Shown here: piece after piece, positions 28,045 through 38,593 of the stretch
How the letters are laid out: each line of letters starts with the position of its first letter
Position numbering within the stretch: position 1 is the stretch's first letter
Assembly (NCBI RefSeq): GCF_002157855.1
Contig: NZ_CP020880.1
Span: 1,984,001-2,048,000 of the forward strand
Source: Sutcliffiella horikoshii
GTDB lineage: Bacteria > Bacillota > Bacilli > Bacillales > Bacillaceae_I
Direction: 5' to 3'
Length of the DNA stretch: 64,000 nucleotides
Position numbers and translations under genes: made by a program
The notes under the pieces: generated by a model
The model's input: the letters and a program-made list of their open reading frames with translations, nothing else
Told to the model about the DNA's origin: nothing
The model's database searches: none

Positions 28045-28584
28045 ATGTCTGAATACAGAGAAATTATCACAAGAGCAGTAACCGGCAAAGGTAGAAAGTT
28101 TACGCAGTCCAAACATACGATAAGTCCCTCGCATCGTCCTACAAGCATTTTAGGATGCTGGGTCATTAACCATACGTATGATGCGAAAAAAGTGGACGAT
28201 ACCGTGGAAGTAAAAGGGAAATATGATATCAACGTCTGGTATTCTCACAGTGATAATACAAAGACGGAAGTAGTGACGGAAACAGTTTCCTACAAAGATG
28301 TCGTCAAGTTAAGGTATAAAGATGATAACAGCCTTGGTGATGATCATGAAGTAATTGCGCGTGTCCTACAACAACCTAATTGCTTAGAAGCGAGCATCGC
28401 TGACAAGGAAGCGAAAGTGGAAGTCCAAGTGGAGAGAGAATTCTTAACTGAGATTATTGGGGAAACCAAAATTACAGTTGAAGTTCATCCAGACACATTA
28501 GCGGATGATAATGGCTGGGATGTTGATGAAGATGAGTTTGAAGATCTGAATCCAGACTTTATCGTCGACGGTTACGAAGAGTAA
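28045..28584 (+). CDS. cotE: Spore coat morphogenetic protein CotE
   Basis: 179-aa protein that directs assembly of the outer spore coat. It begins [12 protein letters not shown] and includes [16 protein letters not shown] and [10 protein letters not shown], hallmarks of CotE, and ends with a strongly acidic tail. ATG 28045 gives the conserved N-terminus; the frame is open to an ATG at 28012 that precedes the RBS AGGAGGG (27 bases into that extension it would be internal), so the longer form is unlikely. Single-gene unit between repeat D and mutS. Confidence 0.95.
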   Translation: MSEYREIITRAVTGKGRKFTQSKHTISPSHRPTSILGCWVINHTYDAKKVDDTVEVKGKYDINVWYSHSDNTKTEVVTETVSYKDVVKLRYKDDNSLGDDHEVIARVLQQPNCLEASIADKEAKVEVQVEREFLTEIIGETKITVEVHPDTLADDNGWDVDEDEFEDLNPDFIVDGYEE

Positions 28585-28588
28585 AGGA

Positions 28589-28621
28589 AACTGGGGAGCA
28601 CTATGCTTCCTGGTTTTTTTG
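28589..28621 (+). terminator. Terminator after cotE
   Basis: AACTGGGGAGCA (28589-28600) pairs with TGCTTCCTGGTT with G-T wobbles, followed by a T run. Confidence 0.82.
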
Positions 28622-28687
28622 TTAGATGATGATTTCACCAGTCGTGATTACCAAGCTATCGGCAATCACCCCCTGAAACCTAAAATA

Positions 28688-28696
28688 TGATATAAT
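28688..28696 (+). promoter_or_regulatory. Predicted promoter of mutSL (extended -10)
   Basis: TGATATAAT (28688-28696) is a perfect extended -10; no good -35 lies 17 bp upstream. It is 33 bp before mutS. Confidence 0.5.
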
Positions 28697-28729
28697 AAAG
28701 CAGCAAAAAACAATAGTTGGGGGATTACG

Positions 28730-31342
28730 ATGGCTTCTTATACGCCGATGATACAGCAATACCTGAGAGTAAAGGCAGACTATCAAGATGCCTTTTTATT
28801 TTTTCGCCTAGGCGATTTTTATGAAATGTTCTTTGAAGATGCGATTAAAGCATCTCAAGTGCTTGAAATTACATTAACCAGCCGCGACGGTGGGGGAAAA
28901 GAACGAATCCCGATGTGTGGGGTTCCTTACCACTCGGCTCCTAATTATATAGATCAATTGATTGAGAAAGGCTTTAAAGTAGCAATTTGCGAACAAGTGG
29001 AGGATCCAAAACAGACAAAAGGGGTCGTGAAAAGAGAAGTGGTTCAACTAATCACTCCTGGTACGGTAATGGAAACGAAAGGTTTATCTGATAAACAAAA
29101 CAATTTCTTGACTTCCATTACCCACTTTGAAGACGAGACCTTTGGACTTGCGTATGCGGACCTTTCCACTGGGGAATTACATACGACTGTAATTAACGGA
29201 CCTGTCCAGCAACTTGTAAATGAGGTATATTCCATCGGTGCAAAGGAAATTGTGGTTTCTGAGAAATTTCCGCCAGATCTTGTTCAAATGATCAAAGAGA
29301 GAATGGTTACCACATGCTCTTATGAGGAAGTAACAGATATCCCGATGGAATTTGATCAAATCGTTAAAAATTTGGAACAAGAGAAGTTGCAAATGTCTGT
29401 TGGGCGATTACTTCATTACTTAAAAAAGACGCAAAAACGCAGTTTGGATCACCTTCAACCGGCAAGGTTTTTTGAATTAGATCAATCAATGAAAATTGAC
29501 CTCTTTTCCAAGCGCAATCTTGAGTTGACGGAAACCATTCGTTCCAAAGGAAAAAAAGGTTCTTTGCTCTGGTTGTTAGATCAAACGGTAACAGCAATGG
29601 GTGGTCGCTTGTTAAAGCAATGGGTGGACAGGCCGTTAATCAACCCTGCATTGATTGAACAACGCCATGATATGGTAGAAACTCTTATAAATGAGTATTT
29701 TACAAGACAAGAAATACGTGAGTTGTTAAAAGAAGTTTATGATCTTGAGAGACTGGCGGGAAGGGTAGCATTTGGAAATGTAAACGCAAGAGATCTTGTG
29801 CAATTACGCAAGTCTCTTTCGCAGATTCCTCACCTGAAGGCGATGGTGGAAAAGCTGCCAATCGAGAACGCTTCCATTCTGGACAATATGGATGAGTGTG
29901 AGGAGTTAACAACTCTTCTTCATGATAGTTTAATTGAGCAACCCTCCTTGTCGGTCAAAGAAGGCAACATGATGAAGGATGGTTTCCATGAGGAACTGGA
30001 TAAGTACCGGGATGCCAGAAGAAACGGCAAGACTTGGATTGCTGAATTAGAAAAAAGAGAACGAGATTTAACGGGAATACGGTCTCTTAAAATAGGATAT
30101 AATCGCATTTTTGGTTATTATATTGAAATAACAAAAGCGAATATCTCTTCTCTACCTGAAGGCAGGTATGAGAGAAAACAGACACTTGCCAACGCAGAAC
30201 GATATATTACAGAAGAACTGAAGGAAAAAGAGACACTTATTTTAGAAGCAGAAGAAAAAATTGTCGCACTAGAATATGAACTTTTCCTGAAACTACGTGA
30301 AGAAGTAAAGGTATATATTCCAAGACTGCAGAAACTAGCAAAAGCAGTCAGTGAAATTGATGTCCTTCAATGCTTTGCGACCATTAGTGAGGACAGATAC
30401 TACACAAGACCATCCTTTAACGATGAGAGAAAGGTATACATCACAGAAGGTCGTCATCCTGTAGTGGAAAAAGTGATGGATGCGAATGAATACGTACCGA
30501 ATGACACGTGGATGGATAAAGAGAATGAGATGCTGCTTATTACAGGGCCAAACATGTCCGGTAAAAGTACGTACATGCGCCAAGTGGCCCTGACAGCGAT
30601 TCTTGCCCAGATAGGTTGTTTCGTTCCAGCAAAAGAGGCGTCCCTTCCCATTTTCGATCAGATATTCACAAGAATTGGAGCTGCGGATGATTTGATATCT
30701 GGTCAAAGTACTTTTATGGTCGAGATGTTAGAAGCACGTAACGCCATTGTCTATGCCACACAAAACAGTTTGATTCTTTTTGATGAGATTGGCCGGGGAA
30801 CATCAACTTATGATGGCATGGCCTTAGCTCAAGCGTTGATTGAGTATATCCATGATAAAATTGGAGCAAAAACGTTGTTCTCCACTCACTATCATGAATT
30901 AACTTCGTTGGATGAAGAGCTTAAAAAGTTGAAAAATATTCACGTTAGTGTCGTCGAACAAAATGGTAAAGTGGTGTTTCTTCATAAAATGAAAGAAGGA
31001 CCTGCAGATAAAAGCTATGGAATTCATGTTGCTGAACTTGCGGAACTTCCTAAAGAATTAATAACAAGAGCCCAGATTATCCTTGAAAAGTTAGAAAGCC
31101 AACCGAAGAGCGAGCCTGTCGAAGTAGCTGCAACAAAAGAGGTACAATCAATAGATCAAGACCCACTTGCACAACTGTCTTTCTTTGCAGAAGACAAAGA
31201 CAAAAAGCAGGTGGATAAGCAATCCAAAAGTGAAAAAGCAGCTCTTGAAAAGCTCAAAAAGTTAGAATTACTTGAAACGACACCGTTAGAAGCGTTAAAT
31301 AAATTGTACGAAATTCAGAAGTTATTAAAAGTAAAATCATAA
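28730..31342 (+). CDS. mutS: DNA mismatch repair protein MutS
   Basis: 870-aa mismatch sensor ATPase. The N-terminal mismatch-reading motif is [11 protein letters not shown] near residues 24-34 (Phe and Glu contact the mismatch). Connector, lever and clamp domains follow, then the ATPase with Walker [10 protein letters not shown] near 605 and Walker [14 protein letters not shown] near 680, and a C-terminal dimerisation tail. RBS GGGGG before ATG 28730. Operon with mutL (19-bp gap). Confidence 0.97.
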   Translation: MASYTPMIQQYLRVKADYQDAFLFFRLGDFYEMFFEDAIKASQVLEITLTSRDGGGKERIPMCGVPYHSAPNYIDQLIEKGFKVAICEQVEDPKQTKGVVKREVVQLITPGTVMETKGLSDKQNNFLTSITHFEDETFGLAYADLSTGELHTTVINGPVQQLVNEVYSIGAKEIVVSEKFPPDLVQMIKERMVTTCSYEEVTDIPMEFDQIVKNLEQEKLQMSVGRLLHYLKKTQKRSLDHLQPARFFELDQSMKIDLFSKRNLELTETIRSKGKKGSLLWLLDQTVTAMGGRLLKQWVDRPLINPALIEQRHDMVETLINEYFTRQEIRELLKEVYDLERLAGRVAFGNVNARDLVQLRKSLSQIPHLKAMVEKLPIENASILDNMDECEELTTLLHDSLIEQPSLSVKEGNMMKDGFHEELDKYRDARRNGKTWIAELEKRERDLTGIRSLKIGYNRIFGYYIEITKANISSLPEGRYERKQTLANAERYITEELKEKETLILEAEEKIVALEYELFLKLREEVKVYIPRLQKLAKAVSEIDVLQCFATISEDRYYTRPSFNDERKVYITEGRHPVVEKVMDANEYVPNDTWMDKENEMLLITGPNMSGKSTYMRQVALTAILAQIGCFVPAKEASLPIFDQIFTRIGAADDLISGQSTFMVEMLEARNAIVYATQNSLILFDEIGRGTSTYDGMALAQALIEYIHDKIGAKTLFSTHYHELTSLDEELKKLKNIHVSVVEQNGKVVFLHKMKEGPADKSYGIHVAELAELPKELITRAQIILEKLESQPKSEPVEVAATKEVQSIDQDPLAQLSFFAEDKDKKQVDKQSKSEKAALEKLKKLELLETTPLEALNKLYEIQKLLKVKS

Positions 31343-31361
31343 AAAGGAAGGAGGAAATAGA

Positions 31362-33251
31362 ATGGGCAAGATCGTCCAGTTAGATGAGAGTTTAGCAAAC
31401 AAAATAGCGGCCGGGGAAGTGGTAGAACGACCTGCATCTGTTGTAAAAGAGTTGGTGGAAAACGCGATTGACGCAAATTCTACCATCATCGAAATAGAGC
31501 TTGAAGAAGCGGGTCTTTCTAAAATCCGCGTCTTGGACAATGGAGATGGAATAGAGCAGGAAGATTGTCTGACAGCATTTCAACGGCATGCAACAAGTAA
31601 GATAAAGAATGAGAATGATTTGTTCCGTATCCGGACGCTTGGTTTTAGAGGAGAAGCACTGCCGAGTATTGCCTCTGTCTCCCTTTTTGATATCACCACA
31701 AGTACCGGAGAAGGTCCTGGTACACATCTAAGCTTTAAAGGTGGAGTGTTGGAAACTCAAGAGTTATCTAGCAGTCGAAAAGGAACCGACATCGTAGTGC
31801 AGCACTTATTTTTTAATACCCCTGCAAGATTAAAATATATGAAAACGATCCACACGGAATTAGGTAATATATCTGATATGGTCAATCGGCTTGCTTTAGC
31901 TCATCCTTCTATTTCCTTCCGTTTAAGCCATAATGGGAAAAGGATGCTCGCTACAAATGGTAATAGTGACAGTCTGCATGTATTAGCTGCCATTTATGGT
32001 ATGAATATCGCCAAGAAAATGATTCCCATCCACTTTACTTCGTTAGATTTTGAAGTGAAAGGGTATATTGCCATGCCTGAAGTGACACGAGCATCCAAAA
32101 ATTATATCTCAACCATAATTAATGGACGCTATGTAAAGAACTATACAGTGGTAAGAGCGATTCGAGAGGGGTATCACACACTACTGCCGATCGGTAGATA
32201 TCCAATTGTTTATTTAGAAGTTATGATGGATCCTCTTTTAGTAGATGTTAATGTACACCCGGCCAAGTTAGAAGTAAGGCTTAGTAAGGAAGATGAGCTT
32301 TATAGACTTGTAGCAGAAGGAATAAAAGGTGTATTTGGTCAAAAGCAGCTTATTCCTTCTAATAGCCCACGAAAGCAGACAAGCTATACAGAAGAACCAA
32401 AGCCTACTCAGCAAACCTTTACACTTGAAGAAAGTATTCCGGTTGAACGTACAGTAGAAAGGCAGGCACAACCTTCTATTAACCAGAAAGTAGAAGAAAG
32501 TAGATGGATTCAGGTGAATGAACCCACTGAATCGTGGGGAGATACCAATCATAATGATGCCTATCAAAGTAATCAGTCTGATGTGTATGTAGAAGATTCT
32601 TTTATCGAAGTAGAGGAAATTCATAACGAAAAACAACCTGAACCTTCTCATGAAAAAAAGAGGGAGTCCCGTATTCCTGCTCTATATCCTATAGGTCAGA
32701 TGCATGGAACCTATATCGTTGCGCAGAATGAAAATGGATTATATCTAATTGATCAGCACGCAGCACAGGAGCGAATTAACTACGAATATTTTTATCAAAA
32801 ACTCGGCCGGGAAGAAAGAAATCTACAAGAACTGCTTGTTCCTTTGACGATTGAATGTTCCTTAGACGAGTATCTTTTTCTTGAAGAGCACGCGGAAGTA
32901 TTCGAGGAAGTAGGAATCATGCTTGAACCCTTTGGCCACCAAACATTTATCGTGAAGGCTCATCCAGTCTGGTTTCCTAAAGGTGAAGAAAGAGAAACGA
33001 TTGATGAAATGATAAATTTATGTTTGGAAAAGAAAAAAATCAACATCTCTGACTTAAGAGAAGAAGCGGCGATCATGATGAGCTGTAAAGCAGCTATTAA
33101 AGCCAATCATCATCTTAGACAGGATGAGATAACGGCACTTTTAAACACGTTAAGAGAAGCTGAGAATCCATTTACATGTCCTCATGGAAGACCGATTCTC
33201 ATTCATTTTTCGTCTTATGAATTAGAAAAAATGTTTAAACGGGTCATGTGA
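31362..33251 (+). CDS. mutL: DNA mismatch repair endonuclease MutL
   Basis: 629-aa GHKL ATPase and nicking endonuclease. N-terminal ATPase motifs are [10 protein letters not shown] near 30, LDNGDGI near 58 and [11 protein letters not shown] near 92. A variable acidic linker (about 335-430) precedes the endonuclease domain with [12 protein letters not shown] near 467, SCKAAIKAN near 572 and CPHGRP near 606. These show it is the nicking type found in bacteria without MutH. RBS AAGGAGG. Confidence 0.97.
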   Translation: MGKIVQLDESLANKIAAGEVVERPASVVKELVENAIDANSTIIEIELEEAGLSKIRVLDNGDGIEQEDCLTAFQRHATSKIKNENDLFRIRTLGFRGEALPSIASVSLFDITTSTGEGPGTHLSFKGGVLETQELSSSRKGTDIVVQHLFFNTPARLKYMKTIHTELGNISDMVNRLALAHPSISFRLSHNGKRMLATNGNSDSLHVLAAIYGMNIAKKMIPIHFTSLDFEVKGYIAMPEVTRASKNYISTIINGRYVKNYTVVRAIREGYHTLLPIGRYPIVYLEVMMDPLLVDVNVHPAKLEVRLSKEDELYRLVAEGIKGVFGQKQLIPSNSPRKQTSYTEEPKPTQQTFTLEESIPVERTVERQAQPSINQKVEESRWIQVNEPTESWGDTNHNDAYQSNQSDVYVEDSFIEVEEIHNEKQPEPSHEKKRESRIPALYPIGQMHGTYIVAQNENGLYLIDQHAAQERINYEYFYQKLGREERNLQELLVPLTIECSLDEYLFLEEHAEVFEEVGIMLEPFGHQTFIVKAHPVWFPKGEERETIDEMINLCLEKKKINISDLREEAAIMMSCKAAIKANHHLRQDEITALLNTLREAENPFTCPHGRPILIHFSSYELEKMFKRVM

Positions 33252-33276
33252 AAATAAGAATTTTTTATCAATTAGA

Positions 33277-33303
33277 TTGAGCTCTATGGAAAATGGGTAT
33301 AAT
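33277..33303 (+). promoter_or_regulatory. Possible promoter for miaA
   Basis: TATAAT at 33298-33303; best upstream hexamer TTGAGC at 33277 gives a short 15-nt spacer. Confidence 0.35.
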
Positions 33304-33344
33304 GATATCTTGTGATAAAGAAAAATTGAGAGAGTGAGTGAGCG

Positions 33345-34295
33345 TTGGGAGAGAAACAAAAAGTCATTGTGATAATTGGTCCGACAGCTGTAGGGAAAAC
33401 GAAAACAAGTGTAGAATTGGCTAAAAGCTTAAAAGGTGAAATCATCAGCGGAGATTCCATGCAAATCTACAAGACAATGGATATTGGGACTGCCAAAGTG
33501 AAAAAAGAAGAAATGCAGGGGATTCCACACTACCTGATTGATATTAAAGAGCCTCAAGAAGCTTATTCGGTCGCAGAATTCCAAAGGGATGTCCGAAATA
33601 AGATCGACGAAATTTCTTCAAGAGGTCGTATTCCCATCATTGTCGGGGGAACGGGTCTATATATTCAATCTGTCCTATATGACTATCAATTTTCAGAAAG
33701 TGGGAAGGATGAAGAAACTCGTCTTCGCCTTGAAAAGAGAAGTCAAGAAATTGGAGTAGATAAATTGCATCAAGAGCTTACGGATATTGATCCAAAAAGT
33801 GCTGCCAATATTCATCCCAATAATGTAAGAAGAGTAATCCGTGCGTTGGAAATTTTCTATACTACGGGTAAAACCATGTCAGAATACCAAGATACCCAGC
33901 AACCTGAATCGTTGTACGACATTGCCTTAATCGGTCTCACCATGGACAGGGAAAGGCTATATGAAAGAATCAATCTCAGAGTGGACCTAATGATGAAGGA
34001 AGGTTTGCTAAGAGAAGTGCAAACTCTCCATAACAATGGGATTCGGGACTGCCAGTCGATCCAAGCAATCGGGTATAAGGAGTTGTATGCTTATCTTGAT
34101 GGTAAGGTAACGTTGGAGCAAGCTGTGAACGACTTGAAGCAAAATTCAAGAAGGTATGCAAAAAGACAGCTCACTTGGTTCCGTAATAAAATGGATGTAA
34201 CTTGGATTGATATGACAGATGGCGAGTTTGAGCAAAAGTTATCACAAATTTTCACGGTTATAGCAGGAAAGCTTCGACTTGAAGCGAATAAGTAA
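33345..34295 (+). CDS. miaA: tRNA dimethylallyltransferase MiaA
   Basis: 316-aa enzyme adding dimethylallyl to A37 of tRNAs. P-loop GPTAVGKTKTS near residues 12-22, SGDSMQIYKTMDIGTAK near 38-54, GGTGLYIQS near 103, and QAIGYKELYAYLDG near 245. Start is TTG 33345. Followed 30 bp later by hfq, as in many bacteria. It makes the substrate for MiaB encoded upstream. Confidence 0.95.
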   Translation: MGEKQKVIVIIGPTAVGKTKTSVELAKSLKGEIISGDSMQIYKTMDIGTAKVKKEEMQGIPHYLIDIKEPQEAYSVAEFQRDVRNKIDEISSRGRIPIIVGGTGLYIQSVLYDYQFSESGKDEETRLRLEKRSQEIGVDKLHQELTDIDPKSAANIHPNNVRRVIRALEIFYTTGKTMSEYQDTQQPESLYDIALIGLTMDRERLYERINLRVDLMMKEGLLREVQTLHNNGIRDCQSIQAIGYKELYAYLDGKVTLEQAVNDLKQNSRRYAKRQLTWFRNKMDVTWIDMTDGEFEQKLSQIFTVIAGKLRLEANK

Positions 34296-34325
34296 GGAAG
34301 ATAGAGATAAGAGGAGGAAGAAAAG

Positions 34326-34553
34326 ATGAAGCAATCAATTAATATCCAAGATCAAGTTCTTAACCAATTAAGAAAAGATGGAACAAGCGTGACGGTTTTC
34401 TTGCTGAATGGGTTTCAACTTCGCGGATTAATAAAAGGGTTTGATAATTTCACTGTGCTTTTAGAAACAGAAGGGAAGCAACAGTTGATTTATAAGCATG
34501 CCATCTCTACTTTTTCTCCATCAAAGAATGTACAAATTGAAACAGAAGCCTAA
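34326..34553 (+). CDS. hfq: RNA chaperone Hfq
   Basis: 75-aa Sm-like hexameric RNA-binding protein. The Sm1 core ([20 protein letters not shown] in part) and the Sm2 motif YKHAISTF are intact. RBS GAGGAGG. Probably co-transcribed with miaA; a strong terminator overlaps the stop codon. Confidence 0.95.
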   Translation: MKQSINIQDQVLNQLRKDGTSVTVFLLNGFQLRGLIKGFDNFTVLLETEGKQQLIYKHAISTFSPSKNVQIETEA

Positions 34554-34578
34554 AACCAGCTATATGCTGGTTTTTTAT
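34552..34578 (+). terminator. Terminator after hfq
   Basis: AAAACCAGC pairs with GCTGGTTTT around TATAT, followed by T run. Confidence 0.9.
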
Positions 34579-34859
34579 TTTGCATAAAATAAACATATAG
34601 CGCTCTTATAATCATATATTTAGTTAATAAATGGAGAATTTCTCTCCATTTGTTTTATTGCGGAAATAATAGGCTCGAAAAACAGTAATTATTTCTCGGG
34701 AAAGCGCATAATATGACAAGTTTGTCAATAGTTTGATGAAAATATATGAAAATTGTAGAAGAGAATCGAAAGAGAGCGGATTTAAGAGGAATATCGTATA
34801 GGGAATAGTGTGCTACATCAGGATATGTCGGATTTTGGCGTGGAAATGAGGTGGACATC
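34579..34859. other. Intergenic region hfq-spoVK
   Basis: No gene seen. It holds a 9-bp stem hairpin (AAATGGAGA 34629-34637 with TCTCCATTT 34643-34651) followed by GTTTTATT, which looks like a second terminator, and an inverted repeat TGACAA-GT-TTGTCA at 34714-34727 just after CATAATAT (34707), a weak sigma-E-like -10. A sporulation promoter for spoVK is expected here but I could not place it with confidence. Confidence 0.5.
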
Positions 34860-35792
34860 TTGGATCAACCAATGAAAAATCAGAATGGGAAAATAAATAT
34901 CGTCTTAAATGGGCAAAAAAAGCCGTTGAGAGTCACCCATGTTCATACATTAGAGGAACCGCTTACTCCTACCAATCATGCAATATTGCAGGAAATAGAG
35001 CGGGAAATGGGGGAATTGGTAGGATTAAAGGAAATGAAAAAAGTAGTTAAAGAAATCTATGCTTGGATTTATGTGAATAAAAAGCGGGAAGAATTCGGGT
35101 TGAAGACAGAGAGACAAGTGCTTCATATGATGTTCAAAGGAAACCCCGGTACAGGAAAAACGACTGTTGCCAGGTTGATTGGGAAGTTGTTTTGTGACAT
35201 GAATGTTCTTTCCAAAGGACACCTGATTGAGGCGGAAAGAGCGGACCTTGTCGGGGAATATATTGGTCATACTGCTCAAAAGACGAGAGATCTGGTGAAA
35301 AAAGCATTAGGAGGCATATTGTTTGTAGATGAAGCCTATTCCCTTGCAAGAGGTGGGGAAAAGGATTTTGGAAAAGAAGCGATCGATACCCTTGTGAAAC
35401 ACATGGAAGATAAGCAGCATGATTTTATTTTAATACTTGCAGGCTATCAGCGTGAGATGGAAGAGTTTTTGCGGACGAATCCCGGGCTTATTTCCCGTTT
35501 TCCAATTATCGTCGATTTTCCCGATTATTCAGTGGAGGAGTTAATGGAGATCTGTCAGCGAATGCTGAAAGAACGTGAATATATTATGAGTAAAGAAGCG
35601 GAATGGAAAATGCGTGAGCACCTCAATCAAATGAAAAGTGTATTGTTGCCTTCTGCGTTCAGCAATGGCCGTTATATAAGAAACGTTTTGGAAAAATCAA
35701 TAAGGACTCAAGCGATGCGACTTTTAATGTATGACAGTTTTCATAAAAATGAATTGATGACGATTGAAGCGAGGGATCTTCTCCTCAATTGA
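34860..35792 (+). CDS. spoVK: Stage V sporulation protein K (AAA ATPase)
   Basis: 310-aa CbbX-type AAA+ ATPase needed for spore maturation. Walker A GNPGTGKTT near residue 94, Walker B ILFVDEAYSLA near 155, sensor region LAGYQREME near 196 and Arg finger ISRFP near 214. TTG 34860 follows GAGGTGG by five bases; GTG 34851 lies within that RBS. Convergent with the carotenoid gene across a shared terminator. Confidence 0.93.
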   Translation: MDQPMKNQNGKINIVLNGQKKPLRVTHVHTLEEPLTPTNHAILQEIEREMGELVGLKEMKKVVKEIYAWIYVNKKREEFGLKTERQVLHMMFKGNPGTGKTTVARLIGKLFCDMNVLSKGHLIEAERADLVGEYIGHTAQKTRDLVKKALGGILFVDEAYSLARGGEKDFGKEAIDTLVKHMEDKQHDFILILAGYQREMEEFLRTNPGLISRFPIIVDFPDYSVEELMEICQRMLKEREYIMSKEAEWKMREHLNQMKSVLLPSAFSNGRYIRNVLEKSIRTQAMRLLMYDSFHKNELMTIEARDLLLN

Positions 35793-35803
35793 TTATACAA
35801 ATT

Positions 35804-35833
35804 AAAAATAGCAGCCAGGCGGCTGCTATTTTT
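35804..35833. terminator. Bidirectional terminator spoVK / crt desaturase
   Basis: Perfect 13-bp stem (35804-35816 with 35821-35833) with A-run on one side and T-run on the other; serves both converging genes. Confidence 0.93.
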
Positions 35834-35836
35834 GTG

Positions 35837-37342
35837 TCATCCAATACTTTTATTAACTTGTTCCCAATCTTCGTTAATGGCATCTGCGGTCAGTTGTCCG
35901 GAAAGTGTCACCATTGGTACTCCGCCACCTGGGTGAGTAGAGCCACCGGTAAAGTATAGGTTATCAAGTAGCTTACTTCTGCAAGGGATTTTAAATCCGC
36001 CATTCTTTTTGCGGTCTGTCACTACTCCATAAATGGAGCCTCCGTTTGCTCCGTAGAGATTCATTAAATCGTTCGGAGTAAAGCAGTATTCGAACTCTAT
36101 GGATGAAGACAACCCTTCAAGACCCATTCTTTCTAATTTTGAAAGAACTTTTTCGCGGTAGATATCTTTATACTCATCCCATGTTTCTCCCTCTTTTAGT
36201 GGTGGGACGTGGGTAAGGACAAATAAGTTTTCCTTTCCTTGTGGTGCTTGGGTTGTATCTGATTTCGATGATACCCCGATATATATGGTAGGATCATGTG
36301 CCGGCTTACCTTCGTTGAAGATGGTGTTAAACTCCACTTCAGGATCTTCAGAGAAGAAGAAATTATGATGTGCCAGTTCTTCATATTTTCTGTTCACACC
36401 AAGTAAAAGAACAAGCCCGGAAACAGTCGGTGAGAACTTTTCCAAATCCTCTGCGGCCTTTTTGGCCATTGGGATATCTTTTAATAACGTATTATAGGTC
36501 GGGATCGCTTCAAGATTTGAAACAACCAGATCTGCAGGGATCTCTTGACCATTCTCTAAGATAATCCCGGTCGCCTTTTTTCCATCCGTTGTAATTTTTC
36601 GAACGGAGGTATTTAAGCTGTACGAAACACCCAATTCACCTAAGAGGGTCTGCATCGCTTCGGCGATCTTATACATCCCGCCTTTTACATAATAAATACC
36701 AAGTCCAAGTTGAACATGCGTTAATTGAGACAGAACAGCAGGAGCATGATATGGAGAAGAACCAATATACATAATCATGAAATTAAACAGTTGTTGGATA
36801 TGTTTGTCTTCAAAATATTTCTTTGTAATTTGATCCATGGATTTCATCGGATCCATCCCAATAAGTTCCTTCAGGTTATGCAATGCACGAAGTTCACCTA
36901 ATCCTGAAAGGCTTTTCTTATAAAAACTCTTCATGCTATACTCATACATTTTGCTGCAATAATTCAAATACTCGAAAAAGCCGTTTGCGTCTTTAGCTGA
37001 GAGTTCTCTAATTTGCTCCAGCATTTTAGGGAGGTCGCTGGTTACGTCTATTTTCGTACCGTCTTCAAAGAAGGTTCTCCATTGAGGCTCCACTCTTTCA
37101 ATGGTAATATAATCATGTAAATTTCTTTTTGCGCTAGCAAACAATTGTTCCAACACCCATGGCATCGTCAGGATAGAGGGACCAGTATCAAAAGTAAACC
37201 CTTTGCCTGAACGGATGTTTAACTTACCTCCAAGACGCTCTCCTTTTTCAATTACATGGACATCGTAACCGTCAGCAGATAGCCTTATAGCAGCCGATAA
37301 TCCACCAAGACCGCCACCAATTACTACTACTTTCTTTCTCAT
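35837..37342 (-). CDS. Carotenoid (phytoene/diapophytoene-type) desaturase
   Basis: 501-aa FAD enzyme of the CrtI/CrtN/CrtP family. N-terminal dinucleotide motif VVVIGGGLGGLSAAIRL then EKGERLGGK, FDTGPSILTMP near residue 54, and the C-terminal bacterial-type desaturase signature NLYFTGGSTHPGGGVPM near 465-480. RBS AAGGAGG precedes ATG. Acts on a C30 or C40 polyene, either as dehydrogenase or as terminal oxidase; sequence alone does not decide. The divergent neighbour is a CrtQ-like glycosyltransferase, which favours the C30 pathway. It has no counterpart in this part of the B. subtilis chromosome. Confidence 0.9.
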   Translation of the reverse strand: MRKKVVVIGGGLGGLSAAIRLSADGYDVHVIEKGERLGGKLNIRSGKGFTFDTGPSILTMPWVLEQLFASAKRNLHDYITIERVEPQWRTFFEDGTKIDVTSDLPKMLEQIRELSAKDANGFFEYLNYCSKMYEYSMKSFYKKSLSGLGELRALHNLKELIGMDPMKSMDQITKKYFEDKHIQQLFNFMIMYIGSSPYHAPAVLSQLTHVQLGLGIYYVKGGMYKIAEAMQTLLGELGVSYSLNTSVRKITTDGKKATGIILENGQEIPADLVVSNLEAIPTYNTLLKDIPMAKKAAEDLEKFSPTVSGLVLLLGVNRKYEELAHHNFFFSEDPEVEFNTIFNEGKPAHDPTIYIGVSSKSDTTQAPQGKENLFVLTHVPPLKEGETWDEYKDIYREKVLSKLERMGLEGLSSSIEFEYCFTPNDLMNLYGANGGSIYGVVTDRKKNGGFKIPCRSKLLDNLYFTGGSTHPGGGVPMVTLSGQLTADAINEDWEQVNKSIG

Positions 37343-37375
37343 ACTTATTCCTCCTTATGAAAACTAATAAGTTTG

Positions 37376-37390
37376 ACTAGACTGTCTAGT
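37376..37390. promoter_or_regulatory. Palindromic operator in the crt divergent region
   Basis: ACTAGACTGTCTAGT is a perfect 15-bp palindrome centred at 37383, in the ~140-bp gap between the desaturase and glycosyltransferase starts. The form resembles TetR-family operators. No TetR gene is in the window. Confidence 0.6.
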
Positions 37391-37482
37391 AGATAGAAGT
37401 AATATAAATGTGTATACAACTTTACATTTTACCCTTTTTTTCTATTTTCAAACAAAAATAGATGTATATGGAGGAGTTAGTA

Positions 37483-38556
37483 GTGACAGCATTAATATTA
37501 ATTATGACATTATTACTTGGGAGAGTACTTTTTTTTCATATTCCGAGTTTGGCCATTAAGTCAGAGAAGAATTCTCTTTTGAAAAAGGTTTCGGTAATCA
37601 TCCCTGCCAGAAATGAAGAAAGGAATCTTCCTGTTTTATTAAAATCACTGCATGGGTATCACGGTAAGGTTAAAGAAATTATTGTGGTAGATGATCACTC
37701 AACCGACGATACAGTAAAGGTTGCAAGGACATTCGGCGCCCGTGTTTTGAAATTGGAGGATCTTCCTGCAGGGTGGTTTGGTAAATCCTTTGGATGTTGG
37801 AACGGTGCTTTGCGGGCAAACGGAGAAATATTTTTATTTTTAGATGCGGACACAATTATTTCAGAAAATGGATTAGAAAATATGCTTACGGCATACAAGG
37901 GAGAGGGAGAAGTACTTTCTGTTCAACCTTATCACAAAATAAAAGAAAAATATGAAAGCTTATCGTCCTTCTTTCATCTCGTGGTGATGGGATCCCTTGG
38001 AGCCTTTCATATTTTGCAAAAATGGCTGCCTGTGAAGGGGGCGTTCGGAGCATGTCTGCTGATCCATCGGCAAGACTACTTTAAGTATGGCGGTCATCAA
38101 GCTATTCAGGGAGAATTGATGGAGAATATGGCGTTTGGTTTTCAGGTTCAAAAGCATGGAGGGAAAGTTAGGTGCTATAGCGGAATGGGAGCTATTGAAA
38201 TGAGGATGTACCCAGAAGGTTTTGGTTCACTATGGAATGGCTGGAGCAAAAGCTTTGCAACAGGGGCATCTAGAACAAACATTTGGTATTTGATGTTGGT
38301 TTGTATATGGCTTGGAGGTTTGATGACATTTTTAACAAGCTATCAAACCCTTCCATTAGAACTTTATGTTATTGGCTATGTGTTAATTGCTCTGCATATC
38401 AAGAGAACACTCGCAATTATCGGAAACTTTGGGTGGGGTACCGCATTATTATTTCCTTTTCATCTACTATTCTTTTTTATCTTGTTTGGCTACTCTTGTG
38501 TGCAAACATTTTTCAAAAAGAATGTTACTTGGAAAGGGCGAAAAATTGACCTGTAA
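37483..38556 (+). CDS. CrtQ-like family 2 glycosyltransferase
   Basis: 357-aa membrane glycosyltransferase. N-terminal membrane helix (residues 1-20), GT2 fold with VSVIIPARNEERNL near 37, IVVDDHSTDDT near 68, DLPAGWFGKSFGCWNGA near 94, FLDADT near 123 and a GELMENMAFG near 214; three hydrophobic segments at the C-terminus. Resembles the enzyme that glucosylates diaponeurosporenoate. GTG 37483 follows GGAGGAG by six bases; ATG 37462 precedes that RBS. Divergent from the carotenoid desaturase, so probably a pigment pathway gene. Confidence 0.85.
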   Translation: MTALILIMTLLLGRVLFFHIPSLAIKSEKNSLLKKVSVIIPARNEERNLPVLLKSLHGYHGKVKEIIVVDDHSTDDTVKVARTFGARVLKLEDLPAGWFGKSFGCWNGALRANGEIFLFLDADTIISENGLENMLTAYKGEGEVLSVQPYHKIKEKYESLSSFFHLVVMGSLGAFHILQKWLPVKGAFGACLLIHRQDYFKYGGHQAIQGELMENMAFGFQVQKHGGKVRCYSGMGAIEMRMYPEGFGSLWNGWSKSFATGASRTNIWYLMLVCIWLGGLMTFLTSYQTLPLELYVIGYVLIALHIKRTLAIIGNFGWGTALLFPFHLLFFFILFGYSCVQTFFKKNVTWKGRKIDL

Positions 38557-38562
38557 ATATAC

Positions 38563-38591
38563 AAAAAAACAGGAGGCAGATACACCTCCTG
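38563..38591 (-). terminator. Terminator of the minus-strand TRIC gene
   Basis: CAGGAGG (38570-38576) pairs with CCTCCTG (38585-38591); on the minus strand the stem is followed by TTTTTTTG. Confidence 0.82.
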
Positions 38592-38593
38592 AA

